A stretch of DNA of 64,000 bases. Origin: SCN-70-22 sp046327755 (GTDB lineage Bacteria > Gemmatimonadota > Gemmatimonadetes > Gemmatimonadales > Gemmatimonadaceae). Numbering within the stretch: position 1 is the first letter of the stretch; each line of letters begins with the position of its first letter. Where the stretch lies: contig JAXLXW010000014.1 of assembly GCA_046327755.1 (NCBI GenBank), forward strand, positions 1-64,000, in the 5' to 3' direction. The translations under genes were made by a program, and so were the position numbers. Shown here in pieces: positions 1 to 6,764 of this stretch. Below the pieces are notes generated by a model. That model had not been told where the DNA came from. It ran no database searches and saw only the letters and a program-made list of their open reading frames with translations.

Positions 1-2
1 GT

Positions 3-60
3 TCCCCTTGTGCTTCTACAGGGGCGAACATGCGGTCGTTCGTGTAGAAGCGCAAGGGGA
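3..60. repeat. Imperfect inverted repeat at the window edge
   Basis: Seventeen-base arms at 3-19 and 44-60 are reverse complements with one mismatch, separated by a 24-base loop. The segment lies at the extreme left edge. The translated sequence upstream of about base 85 does not look like the rest of the peptidase gene that follows. A fold-back assembly or chimera artefact at a contig end is the simplest explanation; a real recombination junction is the alternative. Confidence 0.5.
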
Positions 61-595
61 GTGGGATGAGGCGTGCCAATCGTCGACCGAGGACCTGATC
101 GCGCGCAAGGTGACCTCGCCGCGCCGGCTGGGGATCCAGGGGGGCTCCAACGGCGGATTGCTGATGGGGGTGCAGCTCACGCAGCGCCCGGAACTGTGGA
201 ACGCGGTCGATATCCAGGTCCCGCTCCTCGACATGCTGCGCTTCGAGCAGATCCAGGCGGGGGCATCGTGGGTCGGTGAGTACGGGAGCGTCTCCGTCCC
301 AGAGGAGCGCGCCTTCCTCGCGAAGATCTCGCCGTATCACAACCTCAAGCCGGGGGTGCAGTACCCGACGCCGCTCATCTGGACGACCACCAAGGACGAT
401 CGCGTGGGACCGCAGCACGCGCGCAAGTTCGCGGCGAAGATGGCGGCGATGGGGCTGCCGTACTTCTTCTACGAGGTGATCGAAGGCGGCCACGGCTCCG
501 GGGCCAACATCGAGCAGCAGGCGCACACCACTGCGCTCGAGTTCACCTACTTCGCGCGCCAGCTGATGGACCCGGACCGAAAGTTCATCCCCTGA
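8..595 (+). CDS. Prolyl oligopeptidase family serine peptidase, C-terminal part
   Basis: This is the C-terminal catalytic alpha/beta-hydrolase domain of an S9 (prolyl oligopeptidase) enzyme, which cleaves short proline-containing peptides. The nucleophile elbow is G-G-S-N-G-G near residue 46. The acid lies in T-T-K-D-D-R-V-G near residue 128 and the histidine in G-G-H-G-S near residue 163, so the triad is complete. A full-length enzyme is about 700 residues, so the N-terminal propeller lies outside the window. Identity starts only at about residue 27 (E-D-L-I-A-R-K); the preceding residues do not fit the family, and the ATG at 8 is probably not the true start. The gene ends directly at a dispersed hairpin repeat. 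Confidence 0.85.
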   Translation: MCFYRGEHAVVRVEAQGEWDEACQSSTEDLIARKVTSPRRLGIQGGSNGGLLMGVQLTQRPELWNAVDIQVPLLDMLRFEQIQAGASWVGEYGSVSVPEERAFLAKISPYHNLKPGVQYPTPLIWTTTKDDRVGPQHARKFAAKMAAMGLPYFFYEVIEGGHGSGANIEQQAHTTALEFTYFARQLMDPDRKFIP

Positions 596-718
596 CTCTG
601 CGTAACTCTGCGTAACTCTGCGTTCTCTGCGGTGAAAAACCCCCCGTGCGCCTACGCTCGGCGTGCGGGGGTTTTTTCACCGCAGAGAACGCAGAGGACG
701 CAGAGGAATGCAGAGGGG
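596..718. repeat. Dispersed hairpin repeat, copy A
   Basis: The left arm consists of CTCTGCGTAA-type units ending in CTGCGGTGAAA (596-640). The right arm is the reverse complement, TTTCACCGCAGAGAA followed by GCAGAGGA-type units with a 9-base period (676-718). The element begins directly after the peptidase stop codon. Related copies lie at 4399, 10445, 17690 and 20645. Confidence 0.85.
632..680. terminator. Rho-independent terminator-like core of copy A
   Basis: GTGAAAAACCCCC (632-645) pairs with GGGGGTTTTTTCAC (667-680), giving an A-tract/C-tract stem that ends in a T-run when read rightward. It lies 37 bases after the peptidase stop and could end transcription in either direction. Confidence 0.55.
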
Positions 719-720
719 GA

Positions 721-1039
721 GGACGGGGGGGCGAGAGGGCGCGATCAAGGCATGGATGGCGCGAGCGAGAGAATCACGGCACCGCGATGCGCGAAGGCCT
801 CGGAGTAGCGGTGGGCGTTGGTGGCGGCTTCGATACTGCACTTTTCCGTCGCTCGTCACGGAGCTCCACTGCGCCTGCCTGAGCTGCTTCACCTTGACGC
901 GGACATAGAACTTTCAGCGCGGACGCGGGAGGTGGCGCTGCTCGATGACAGACCGACGGACGCGGTGCTGTGTCGATGCTACTGGACCGCGGACCCTGGG
1001 GGATGCACACTCCCGTGTCTTCCGAGGAGGAGCGACGTC
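721..1039. other. Gene-free stretch
   Basis: About 320 bases between repeat A and the helix-hairpin-helix gene. The open frames here are short, overlap in all phases and contain no recognisable family. No convincing promoter was found by eye. Confidence 0.5.
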
Positions 1040-1279
1040 GTGACCAAGCCAGCGTCCACGCATCCCAACGCGGCGGCCTTTCCGCCAGGGCTTTCGGGTC
1101 CCGCGCTGCGCGCGCTCGCCAACGCCGGCATCACGTCGATGGCGCAACTCGCGAGGTGGTCGGAGGCGGACGTCGCGGCGCTGCATGGGATGGGGCCGAG
1201 CGGCATTCGAGCCTTGGCGCTCGCGCTCGCCGCCGAGGGGCGGGCGTTTCGCGCCGAACCCGTTAGGCGAGGACGATGA
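1040..1279 (+). CDS. Small helix-hairpin-helix protein
   Basis: A 79-residue protein whose body (residues about 14-70) matches the helix-hairpin-helix fold seen at the C-terminus of RNA polymerase alpha and in small DNA-binding proteins. The signature runs L-S-G-P-A-L-R-A-L, G-I-T-S-M-A-Q-L and H-G-M-G-P-S-G-I. Such domains bind DNA non-specifically through the GMGP hairpin. The GTG start at 1040 is chosen because GAGGAGG (1024-1030) is well spaced before it; a longer frame reaching back to 818 has no family support. The stop overlaps the next start (ATGA), so the two genes are translationally coupled. The C-terminus holds one CGTTAGGC octamer. Confidence 0.7.
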   Translation: MTKPASTHPNAAAFPPGLSGPALRALANAGITSMAQLARWSEADVAALHGMGPSGIRALALALAAEGRAFRAEPVRRGR

Positions 1280-2388
1280 GGGAGCTTGGCCGCCTCATCC
1301 TCGTCGGCGGGCTCGCCCTCCTCGCGTACCTCGCGCTCTGGCCGGTGCCGGTGCGCCCCGTCCGATGGTCCGCGCCGCCTGCTGCCGGCTACGTCGCCCC
1401 TCACGCCGTGAACCAGCGGCTCGCCGCGCTGCAGCGCATAGAGCTTGGGGGCGAGGAAGGGCCTGAGCACGTCGCCTTCGGCCCCGACAGCTTGCTCTAC
1501 GCCGCGGTCGCCAGCGGCAAGATCCTGCGCATGCACGCCGACGGCACCGGGCGCGAGATTTTCGCCAACCTCGGCGGGCGCGTCCTTGGCTTCGCCTTCG
1601 ACACGGCGGGCAGCATGCTCGCCGCCGACACCCGGCGAGGGCTGGTGGCGATAGCGCCTAACGGGGCGGTCCGCGTGCTGGCCGACTCGGTGGCCGGCAC
1701 CCCGATCCGCTTCGCCGACGCGGTGATCGTTGCCCGCGATGGCGTCGTCTACTTCACCGATGCCTCGACCCGCTTTGCCCCGGCCGACTGGGGCGGGACG
1801 TTCGAGGCGAGCATTCTCGACATCCTCGAGCAGTCGGCGACCGGGCGCGTACTCGCTTACGATCCCGTCAGGCGCACGACGCGTGTGGTCGCGCGCGGGC
1901 TCTCGTTCGCCAACGGGGTCGCGCTCTCGGCGGACGAGCAGTGGCTCTTCGTCGCCGAGACGGGGCGTTATCGTGTGTGGAAGCTGGCGGTTGGAGCGTC
2001 GGACGTGGATCTCTCGCGCGGGGAATCGCCGCAGGGGCGCATCCTGCTCGACAACCTCCCCGGTTATCCCGATAATCTCATGCGCGGGCTGGAGGGGCGG
2101 ATCTGGCTGGGCTTTACCAAGCCGCGCAGTGCGCTCGTCGATCGACTGGGTGATTTCCCCAGGCTGCGCGCGGTGACGTTGCGGCTGCCGCGCGCGCTCT
2201 GGCCGGTCCCCAAGCCGTATGGCCACGTGATCGCCTTCACCGAGGAAGGGCGCGTGGTGGAGGACCTGCAGGATCCCTCGGGGGCATATCCCGAGACGAC
2301 GGCCATCACCGAGACCGCCGATCGCCTGTACGTGCAAAGCCTGCATGCGCCAGCGATCGGGTGGAAAGCGAAGGAGGGGATCAAGTGA
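1276..2388 (+). CDS. SMP-30/strictosidine synthase-like six-bladed propeller protein
   Basis: A 370-residue protein with an N-terminal hydrophobic segment (residues 6-22), then repeats typical of the SMP-30/gluconolactonase and strictosidine-synthase-like family. Visible motifs include E-G-P-E-H-V-A-F near residue 61, V-V-Y-F-T-D-A-S, F-A-N-G-V-A-L-S and G-Y-P-D-N-L. These enzymes are calcium-dependent lactonases or esterases. The N-terminal segment suggests a periplasmic, membrane-anchored enzyme; the substrate cannot be read from sequence. It overlaps the upstream gene by ATGA and the downstream DUF1801 gene by GTGA, so three genes form an operon. Confidence 0.8.
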   Translation: MRELGRLILVGGLALLAYLALWPVPVRPVRWSAPPAAGYVAPHAVNQRLAALQRIELGGEEGPEHVAFGPDSLLYAAVASGKILRMHADGTGREIFANLGGRVLGFAFDTAGSMLAADTRRGLVAIAPNGAVRVLADSVAGTPIRFADAVIVARDGVVYFTDASTRFAPADWGGTFEASILDILEQSATGRVLAYDPVRRTTRVVARGLSFANGVALSADEQWLFVAETGRYRVWKLAVGASDVDLSRGESPQGRILLDNLPGYPDNLMRGLEGRIWLGFTKPRSALVDRLGDFPRLRAVTLRLPRALWPVPKPYGHVIAFTEEGRVVEDLQDPSGAYPETTAITETADRLYVQSLHAPAIGWKAKEGIK

Positions 2389-2756
2389 AGCCGTCAGCCG
2401 CTCCGCCAGCCACAATCGACGCGTACATCGCCGCGGCGCCCATCGACGTCCAGCCCATCCTGGAGCGCATCCGACAGACCGTGCGCAAGGCGGCGCCGCG
2501 CGCCGAGGAGCGCATCAGCTATCGGATGCCGGCCTTCTTCCTCGACGGCGTCATCCTCTACTTCGCGGCGTTCAAGAAGCACATCGGCGTCTTCCCGCCG
2601 GTGCGTGACGCGGCGCTGCGCCTGCAGCTGGCGAAGTACGCCGGCCCCAAGGGGAACCTGCAGTTCCCGCTGTCGGAGCCGGTGCCGTATGCGCTCATCA
2701 CAAAGATCGTGAAGGCGCGAGTGCGGGAGATGCGTGCGAGCGGGAAGGTGAAGTAA
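2385..2756 (+). CDS. DUF1801 (YdhG/Fra-like) protein
   Basis: A 123-residue cytosolic protein of the DUF1801 family, which includes the iron chaperone Fra of Bacillus. Family hallmarks are the opening T-I-D-A-Y-I, the central E-E-R-I-S-Y-R-M-P-A-F and H-I-G-V-F-P near residue 68, and the closing helix I-T-K-I-V-K-A-R-V. I chose the GTG at 2385 because AAGGAGGGG lies at 2371-2379 and it overlaps the previous stop as GTGA. An ATG 24 bases upstream is possible. The biochemical role here is unknown. Confidence 0.8.
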   Translation: MKPSAAPPATIDAYIAAAPIDVQPILERIRQTVRKAAPRAEERISYRMPAFFLDGVILYFAAFKKHIGVFPPVRDAALRLQLAKYAGPKGNLQFPLSEPVPYALITKIVKARVREMRASGKVK

Positions 2757-2781
2757 GTCGCGCCGAACCGAACGCTTGCCG

Positions 2782-3696
2782 TTACTTCGCGTACAGCGTC
2801 CGTAGCCCCCGCACCACCGACGTCGCCATGACGTCGACGTGTCCCATCCCGGGGTGGAATTCGATCGCGAGCTTGAGCCCCGGATAGTTGCGGCGCTTGA
2901 GTGTCCCGGCCAGGTGCGACATCCCGCTCACGATCTCGCCGATCCCCTCCAGCTCCGGATCGGTCGCCTCGAGCACCCCGGCGGCAAGGTAGATGCCGAC
3001 GGGGAGGTCCTTGTGCGTCGCGGCGTACGTCGCCTCCTGCCGGAAGATCTCCCCGCGCCCGTACGACATCGCCGGACTGGAGATGATGTAGCGCTTGAAG
3101 GGCGAGTTGGGCTGGAAGATGGCCCACGAGGTGAAGAAGCCGCCGGCCGAGAGGCCGAACAGCCCGAGTTGCGTGGTGTCGATGGGAAACTTCGCGGCGA
3201 GTTGGGGGATCATCTCGGTCGCGATGGCGGTGAGGAACTGTGCTGATCCGCCACTGCAGCGCTCCTCCGGGCTCTTGAGCGTCTTGCAGAGCCCGGAGAC
3301 GAGTTCTCCGAATGTGTCCTTCCGGTCCCATCCGGGCGGGGAGAATTCGTAGATGCGCCGCCGCGTGTGCTCTTCCTCGCCCTCGTCCAGTGCCGTCCCG
3401 ACACTAATCACGAACAGCGGCGTGATGACCTCGTTCAGCGCCCGGGACGCTTCAAAGACGTTCCCGAAGACGAAGTCGCCATCGGTCACGATCAGCGCGG
3501 GGTACTTCTTCCCGTCGCCCGGCTTGTAGCCCGCCGGCATCCCGACGTTGAGCGAGAAGCGCACCCCCATCGACGGCGACTGGAAGGTGAACGACTCGAC
3601 ACCCGCGTTCGGCACCGGGCGGGAGAGAAGTTGGGCGTCGGCGCGCGCGGCGGACAAGAAGAGCAGCGCGAGTGCGGCGAGGAAGCGAGCGTGCAT
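2782..3696 (-). CDS. Secreted alpha/beta-hydrolase (esterase-like)
   Basis: About 304 residues. A clean signal peptide starts at the chosen ATG (3696), with a hydrophobic core L-A-A-L-A-L-L-F-L and cleavage after A-D-A-Q. An upstream in-frame ATG at 3747 would only add an Arg-rich tail before the signal, so it is rejected. The body has the esterase-D/feruloyl-esterase layout: V-T-D-G-D-F (strand 3/4 region), the nucleophile elbow G-L-S-A-G-G, and a late histidine in H-P-G-M-G-H. Probably a periplasmic ester hydrolase of unknown substrate. It is convergent with the DUF1801 gene, with only 25 bases between stops. Confidence 0.8.
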   Translation of the reverse strand: MHARFLAALALLFLSAARADAQLLSRPVPNAGVESFTFQSPSMGVRFSLNVGMPAGYKPGDGKKYPALIVTDGDFVFGNVFEASRALNEVITPLFVISVGTALDEGEEEHTRRRIYEFSPPGWDRKDTFGELVSGLCKTLKSPEERCSGGSAQFLTAIATEMIPQLAAKFPIDTTQLGLFGLSAGGFFTSWAIFQPNSPFKRYIISSPAMSYGRGEIFRQEATYAATHKDLPVGIYLAAGVLEATDPELEGIGEIVSGMSHLAGTLKRRNYPGLKLAIEFHPGMGHVDVMATSVVRGLRTLYAK

Positions 3697-3912
3697 GGCG
3701 AGGCTCGGGGGAGGGTGCGCGCGCGAGCCATCGCGAACTCGGCGCATCGTTCCCCGATATCATACGGAACGCTGCCCGCCCGGTAAGGGGAGGGACCGAC
3801 CGTGGTGCGTGGGCGCCTCCGGACGCTGGCGCTTTGGTGCGCCTCGCGATGACTTTTCGCGCTCCCTACAGTCCAACGCTCGGTCCTCAACCCACGTGAC
3901 AGGAGGAACGAC

Positions 3913-4398
3913 ATGCCGGACCCTGCCCGCACGACGATCTGCCTCTGGTACGACGGTGGCGCCGAGGAGGCGGCACAGTTCTACGCGGCGACCTTTCCCG
4001 ACTCGTCGGTGAAGGCGGTGCATCGCGCGCCCGGCGACTACCCGATGGGGAAGGAAGGCGACGTCCTCACCGTCGAGTTCACCGTGATGGGGATTCCGTG
4101 CCTGGGGCTCAACGGTGGCCCGATGTTCAAGCACTCGGAGGCATTCTCGTTCCAGGTCGCGACGGCAGACCAGGAGGAGACGGACCGCCTGTGGAACGCG
4201 ATCGTCGGGAACGGGGGGCAGGAGAGTCAGTGCGGCTGGTGCAGGGACAAGTGGGGGATCTCGTGGCAGATCACCCCGCTCGCCCTCACGAGAGCCATGG
4301 CTGATCCGGACCGCATCGCCGCCAAGCGCGTCTTCCAGGCGATGATGCCGATGAAGAAGATCGACATCGCGGCCATCGAGGCGGCGCGACGTGGCTGA
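3913..4398 (+). CDS. VOC family protein, PhnB-like
   Basis: A 161-residue protein with the fold of the vicinal-oxygen-chelate superfamily, in the PhnB/3-demethylubiquinone-methyltransferase-like branch. Signatures are I-C-L-W-Y-D-G-G-A-E-E-A-A near the N-terminus, C-L-G-L-N-G-G-P, and the C-G-W-C-R-D-K-W-G-I-S-W-Q block. Substrate and metal are not predictable. AGGAGG at 3901-3906 fixes the ATG. The stop codon is followed at once by dispersed repeat copy B. Confidence 0.85.
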   Translation: MPDPARTTICLWYDGGAEEAAQFYAATFPDSSVKAVHRAPGDYPMGKEGDVLTVEFTVMGIPCLGLNGGPMFKHSEAFSFQVATADQEETDRLWNAIVGNGGQESQCGWCRDKWGISWQITPLALTRAMADPDRIAAKRVFQAMMPMKKIDIAAIEAARRG

Positions 4399-4513
4399 CC
4401 TCTGCGTAACGCTGCGTTCTCTGCGTTCTCTGCGGTGAAAATGGACGCCGTGCGCGACTGACGGAGGCGCGCGGAGGTTCTTTCACCGCAGAGAACGCAG
4501 AGGACGCAGAGGC
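4399..4513. repeat. Dispersed hairpin repeat, copy B
   Basis: Left arm 4399-4440 (CCTCTGCGTAACG ... CTGCGGTGAAA), right arm 4480-4513 (CTTTCACCGCAGAGAACG ... GCAGAGG), loop of about 40 bases. It has the same arm sequences and orientation as copy A and sits between convergent genes, directly after the VOC stop. Confidence 0.85.
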
Positions 4514-4529
4514 ACTCGGCGAGGGCGCA

Positions 4530-4994
4530 TTAGCGCTGCCGCTTCCGCGCGCTGCACTTGATCTCGACGAGTGCGGCTGGGCGCGGAAGCGCGCTCACCG
4601 CCACAGTCGCGCGCGCCGGCGGCGCCGTCTTGAAGAACTCGACGTACACGGCGTTCATCGCCGCGTAGTCGCCCATGTCCTTGAGGAAGACGGTACACTC
4701 GTCCACGTCGGCCATCGTCGCGCCGCCGGAGGCGAGGGCGGTGCGGATGTTCTCGAGTGTTTGGCGTGTCTGCGCGGCGACGCCGCCCGCGACGATGTCC
4801 TGCGTCCCGGGCGCGATCCCGGTCATCCCGGAGACAAAGACCTGGTTGCCCGAGCGGATCGCCACCGAGTAGGCGGGGACGAGTGGGGCGAGCCCGGGTG
4901 GGTTCAGCACTTCGCGCGAGGGGGCGTGTGCGCACGCGGCGAGCGTGAGCAGCGAGAAGCAGACGGCGGCGGCGGTTAGGGGGCGAGGTGGCAT
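4530..4994 (-). CDS. RidA/YjgF-family lipoprotein
   Basis: 154 residues. A lipoprotein signal (lipobox L-A-A-C at residues 17-20) is followed by a RidA/YjgF domain. RidA proteins hydrolyse reactive enamine/imine intermediates. Visible family motifs are N-P-P-G-L-A-P, Q-V-F-V-S-G-M-T-G, T-L-E-N-I-R-T-A-L and A-R-A-T-V-A-V near the end, including the conserved Arg. Export as a lipoprotein is unusual for a family whose known members act in the cytosol. The ATG at 4994 has AAGGAG just upstream; a much longer open frame extends past it but is only antisense to the next gene. Confidence 0.8.
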   Translation of the reverse strand: MPPRPLTAAAVCFSLLTLAACAHAPSREVLNPPGLAPLVPAYSVAIRSGNQVFVSGMTGIAPGTQDIVAGGVAAQTRQTLENIRTALASGGATMADVDECTVFLKDMGDYAAMNAVYVEFFKTAPPARATVAVSALPRPAALVEIKCSARKRQR

Positions 4995-5115
4995 GTCTCC
5001 TTCACGGGGGGGAATGCGTGCCGAAGAATCTACGACGGACCGACACGTGGCGCTCGTCGCATTCGCGCCGTCGCATTCCGTGGCTCGCGAGGGCGCGGAG
5101 CGGTAGCTTCTCGCC

Positions 5116-6318
5116 ATGCACCCATCGCCGATGCAGGCCAGCGGAATCCGCGTGACGTTGCCGCTCGCACTGTCGCTTGCGTTGTGCGTCGCGCTGTGCC
5201 TTGCGGGAGGCGTGGCGATTGCGGCGCAGGAGGGGGCGAGGCGCGCGTTCGAGCGCGTGCTGCTCCTCGAAGCGACGAGCGAGACATCGGCAAGCGTGAG
5301 CCTCGGCGACGTCGATGGCGACGGCACACTCGACGTCGTCCTCGCCAAGGGGCGCCACTGGCCGTTGGTCGACGTCATCATGCGCAACGACGGGAAGGGA
5401 CACTTCACTGCGCAGCCGCTCGCCGATTCGCCCGATCGCACATACTCCGCGGCGCTGGCGGATCTCGATGGCGATGGCGACCTCGACGTCGTGGTGAGCA
5501 ACGACAACCCGGATCGCAAGCTCGTCTATCGCAACGACGGCACCGGGCACTTCCGCGCGATCGGGAGTTTTGGCGAGCCGAGGTGGAATACGCGCTACGT
5601 GACCGTGGCCGACCTCAACGGCGACGCGCGCCCGGATCTCGTCGTCGCCAATCGGAGCGCCAATCCCACGGCGCCCGCGCCGAGCTTCGTGTGCCTCAAT
5701 GATGGCGCCGGCGCCTTTCCGTCGTGCGCACCCCTCGCCACGCAATCGGCGACGATCATTGTCGCGAGCGACCTCGATGGCGACGGCGCGATCGATCTCT
5801 TCGTCCCGCACCGCGACGGTGGGCAGAACCTGGTCTTCTGGAACGACGGGACGGGGACCTTTCGCCAGGCACCCATCGCCCTCGGGCCTGGCGTCTCCAA
5901 CATCCGAGCCGCTGCCGCGGGCGACATCAACGGCGACGGGGTCATGGATCTTGTCGTGGGCGACGAGGAGCGCGGTCTCTTCGCGTACGTCGGCGCGCGC
6001 AATCGTTCGTTTGACCAACCCGTGGCGCTCGGTGGCACCGCGGGGGCACCGTACGCGATCGCCATCGCGGACATGAATCGCGATGGGCGTGCCGACCTTG
6101 TCGTGGGGCGACAGACGGCGGTGGGATCGGTGCTGTTCAACCAGGGGGGCGGGCGGATGCCGCGTTTCGCAGACGCGCCGTGGGGCGATGGGAAGGGATC
6201 GGTCTATGGCGTCGCCATCGGGGACCTGGACGGCGATGGGTGGCCCGACATTGCCGCTGCACGCTCCGAGGCGCCGAATGGTGTGTGGTTCAGCACTCCG
6301 ACCGGGAGGGATCCATGA
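5116..6318 (+). CDS. Secreted FG-GAP/VCBS repeat protein
   Basis: 400 residues. After an N-terminal signal segment (hydrophobic to about residue 35) the protein is a series of FG-GAP/VCBS repeats, each with a calcium-loop motif of D-x-D-G-D-G-x-x-D type (for example D-V-D-G-D-G-T-L-D and D-L-D-G-D-G-D-L-D). The repeats are spaced about 45-60 residues apart and predict a seven-bladed beta-propeller. Such proteins are extracytoplasmic and often bind carbohydrate or protein ligands; no catalytic residues are evident. The stop overlaps the next start (ATGA). Confidence 0.85.
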   Translation: MHPSPMQASGIRVTLPLALSLALCVALCLAGGVAIAAQEGARRAFERVLLLEATSETSASVSLGDVDGDGTLDVVLAKGRHWPLVDVIMRNDGKGHFTAQPLADSPDRTYSAALADLDGDGDLDVVVSNDNPDRKLVYRNDGTGHFRAIGSFGEPRWNTRYVTVADLNGDARPDLVVANRSANPTAPAPSFVCLNDGAGAFPSCAPLATQSATIIVASDLDGDGAIDLFVPHRDGGQNLVFWNDGTGTFRQAPIALGPGVSNIRAAAAGDINGDGVMDLVVGDEERGLFAYVGARNRSFDQPVALGGTAGAPYAIAIADMNRDGRADLVVGRQTAVGSVLFNQGGGRMPRFADAPWGDGKGSVYGVAIGDLDGDGWPDIAAARSEAPNGVWFSTPTGRDP

Positions 6319-6764
6319 TCGTCGACGTGCAGGTGACCATCGCGGCGTCTCGCGCCGCGGTGTGGCGTGCGATCACCGACATCGAACACGCGGCGGATGT
6401 CATCAGCGGGATCCAGAAGGTGGAGCTCCTCGCGAAGCCGGCAGAGGGGCTCGTGGGGCTCACGTGGCGCGAGACGCGCCTCCTGTTCGGCAAGCCCGCT
6501 TCCGCCGACAAGCGGATCACCGACGCGAAGGAGCAGGAGTCCTACACGACGCGCGCCGAGGACAGCGGCTTTGTCTTCGTCGCGACGCTGCAGCTGACGG
6601 GGACCGATGGCGCGGTGACGTTGACGAGCCGGCACGACTCCATTCCGCAGGGGTTCCTCGCGAAGCTGCAGGCCATCCCGATGACGCTCTTCTTCAAGGG
6701 CGTCGCCAGGAAGGCGCTGCAGCAGGACCTGGACGACATCAAGGCGGCGGTGGAGCGGACGTGA
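6315..6764 (+). CDS. SRPBCC (START-like) family protein
   Basis: 149 residues with the SRPBCC/polyketide-cyclase-like hydrophobic-pocket fold. The typical start is V-x-V-T-I-A-A-S-R-A-A-V-W-R-A-I-T-D, with a C-terminal helix ending D-L-D-D-I-K. No catalytic residues are expected; these proteins bind hydrophobic ligands. The ATG at 6315 overlaps the previous stop (ATGA), implying coupling with the FG-GAP gene. The 3' end overlaps the convergent gene on the other strand by 26 bases. Confidence 0.75.
   Translation: MIVDVQVTIAASRAAVWRAITDIEHAADVISGIQKVELLAKPAEGLVGLTWRETRLLFGKPASADKRITDAKEQESYTTRAEDSGFVFVATLQLTGTDGAVTLTSRHDSIPQGFLAKLQAIPMTLFFKGVARKALQQDLDDIKAAVERT

Noticed and set aside
646..908. 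Small frames through repeat A encoding F-T-A-E-N-A-E-D-A-like peptides
   Set aside because: The peptide comes from the 9-base repeat unit, not from coding selection.
818..1039. N-terminal extension of the helix-hairpin-helix gene
   Set aside because: The extension lacks homology, while a strong ribosome-binding site supports the GTG at 1040.
979..2415. Long open frame on the minus strand opposite the SMP-30 gene
   Set aside because: No family motif, Arg/Pro-rich translation and exact antisense of a well-supported gene; typical shadow in high-G+C DNA.
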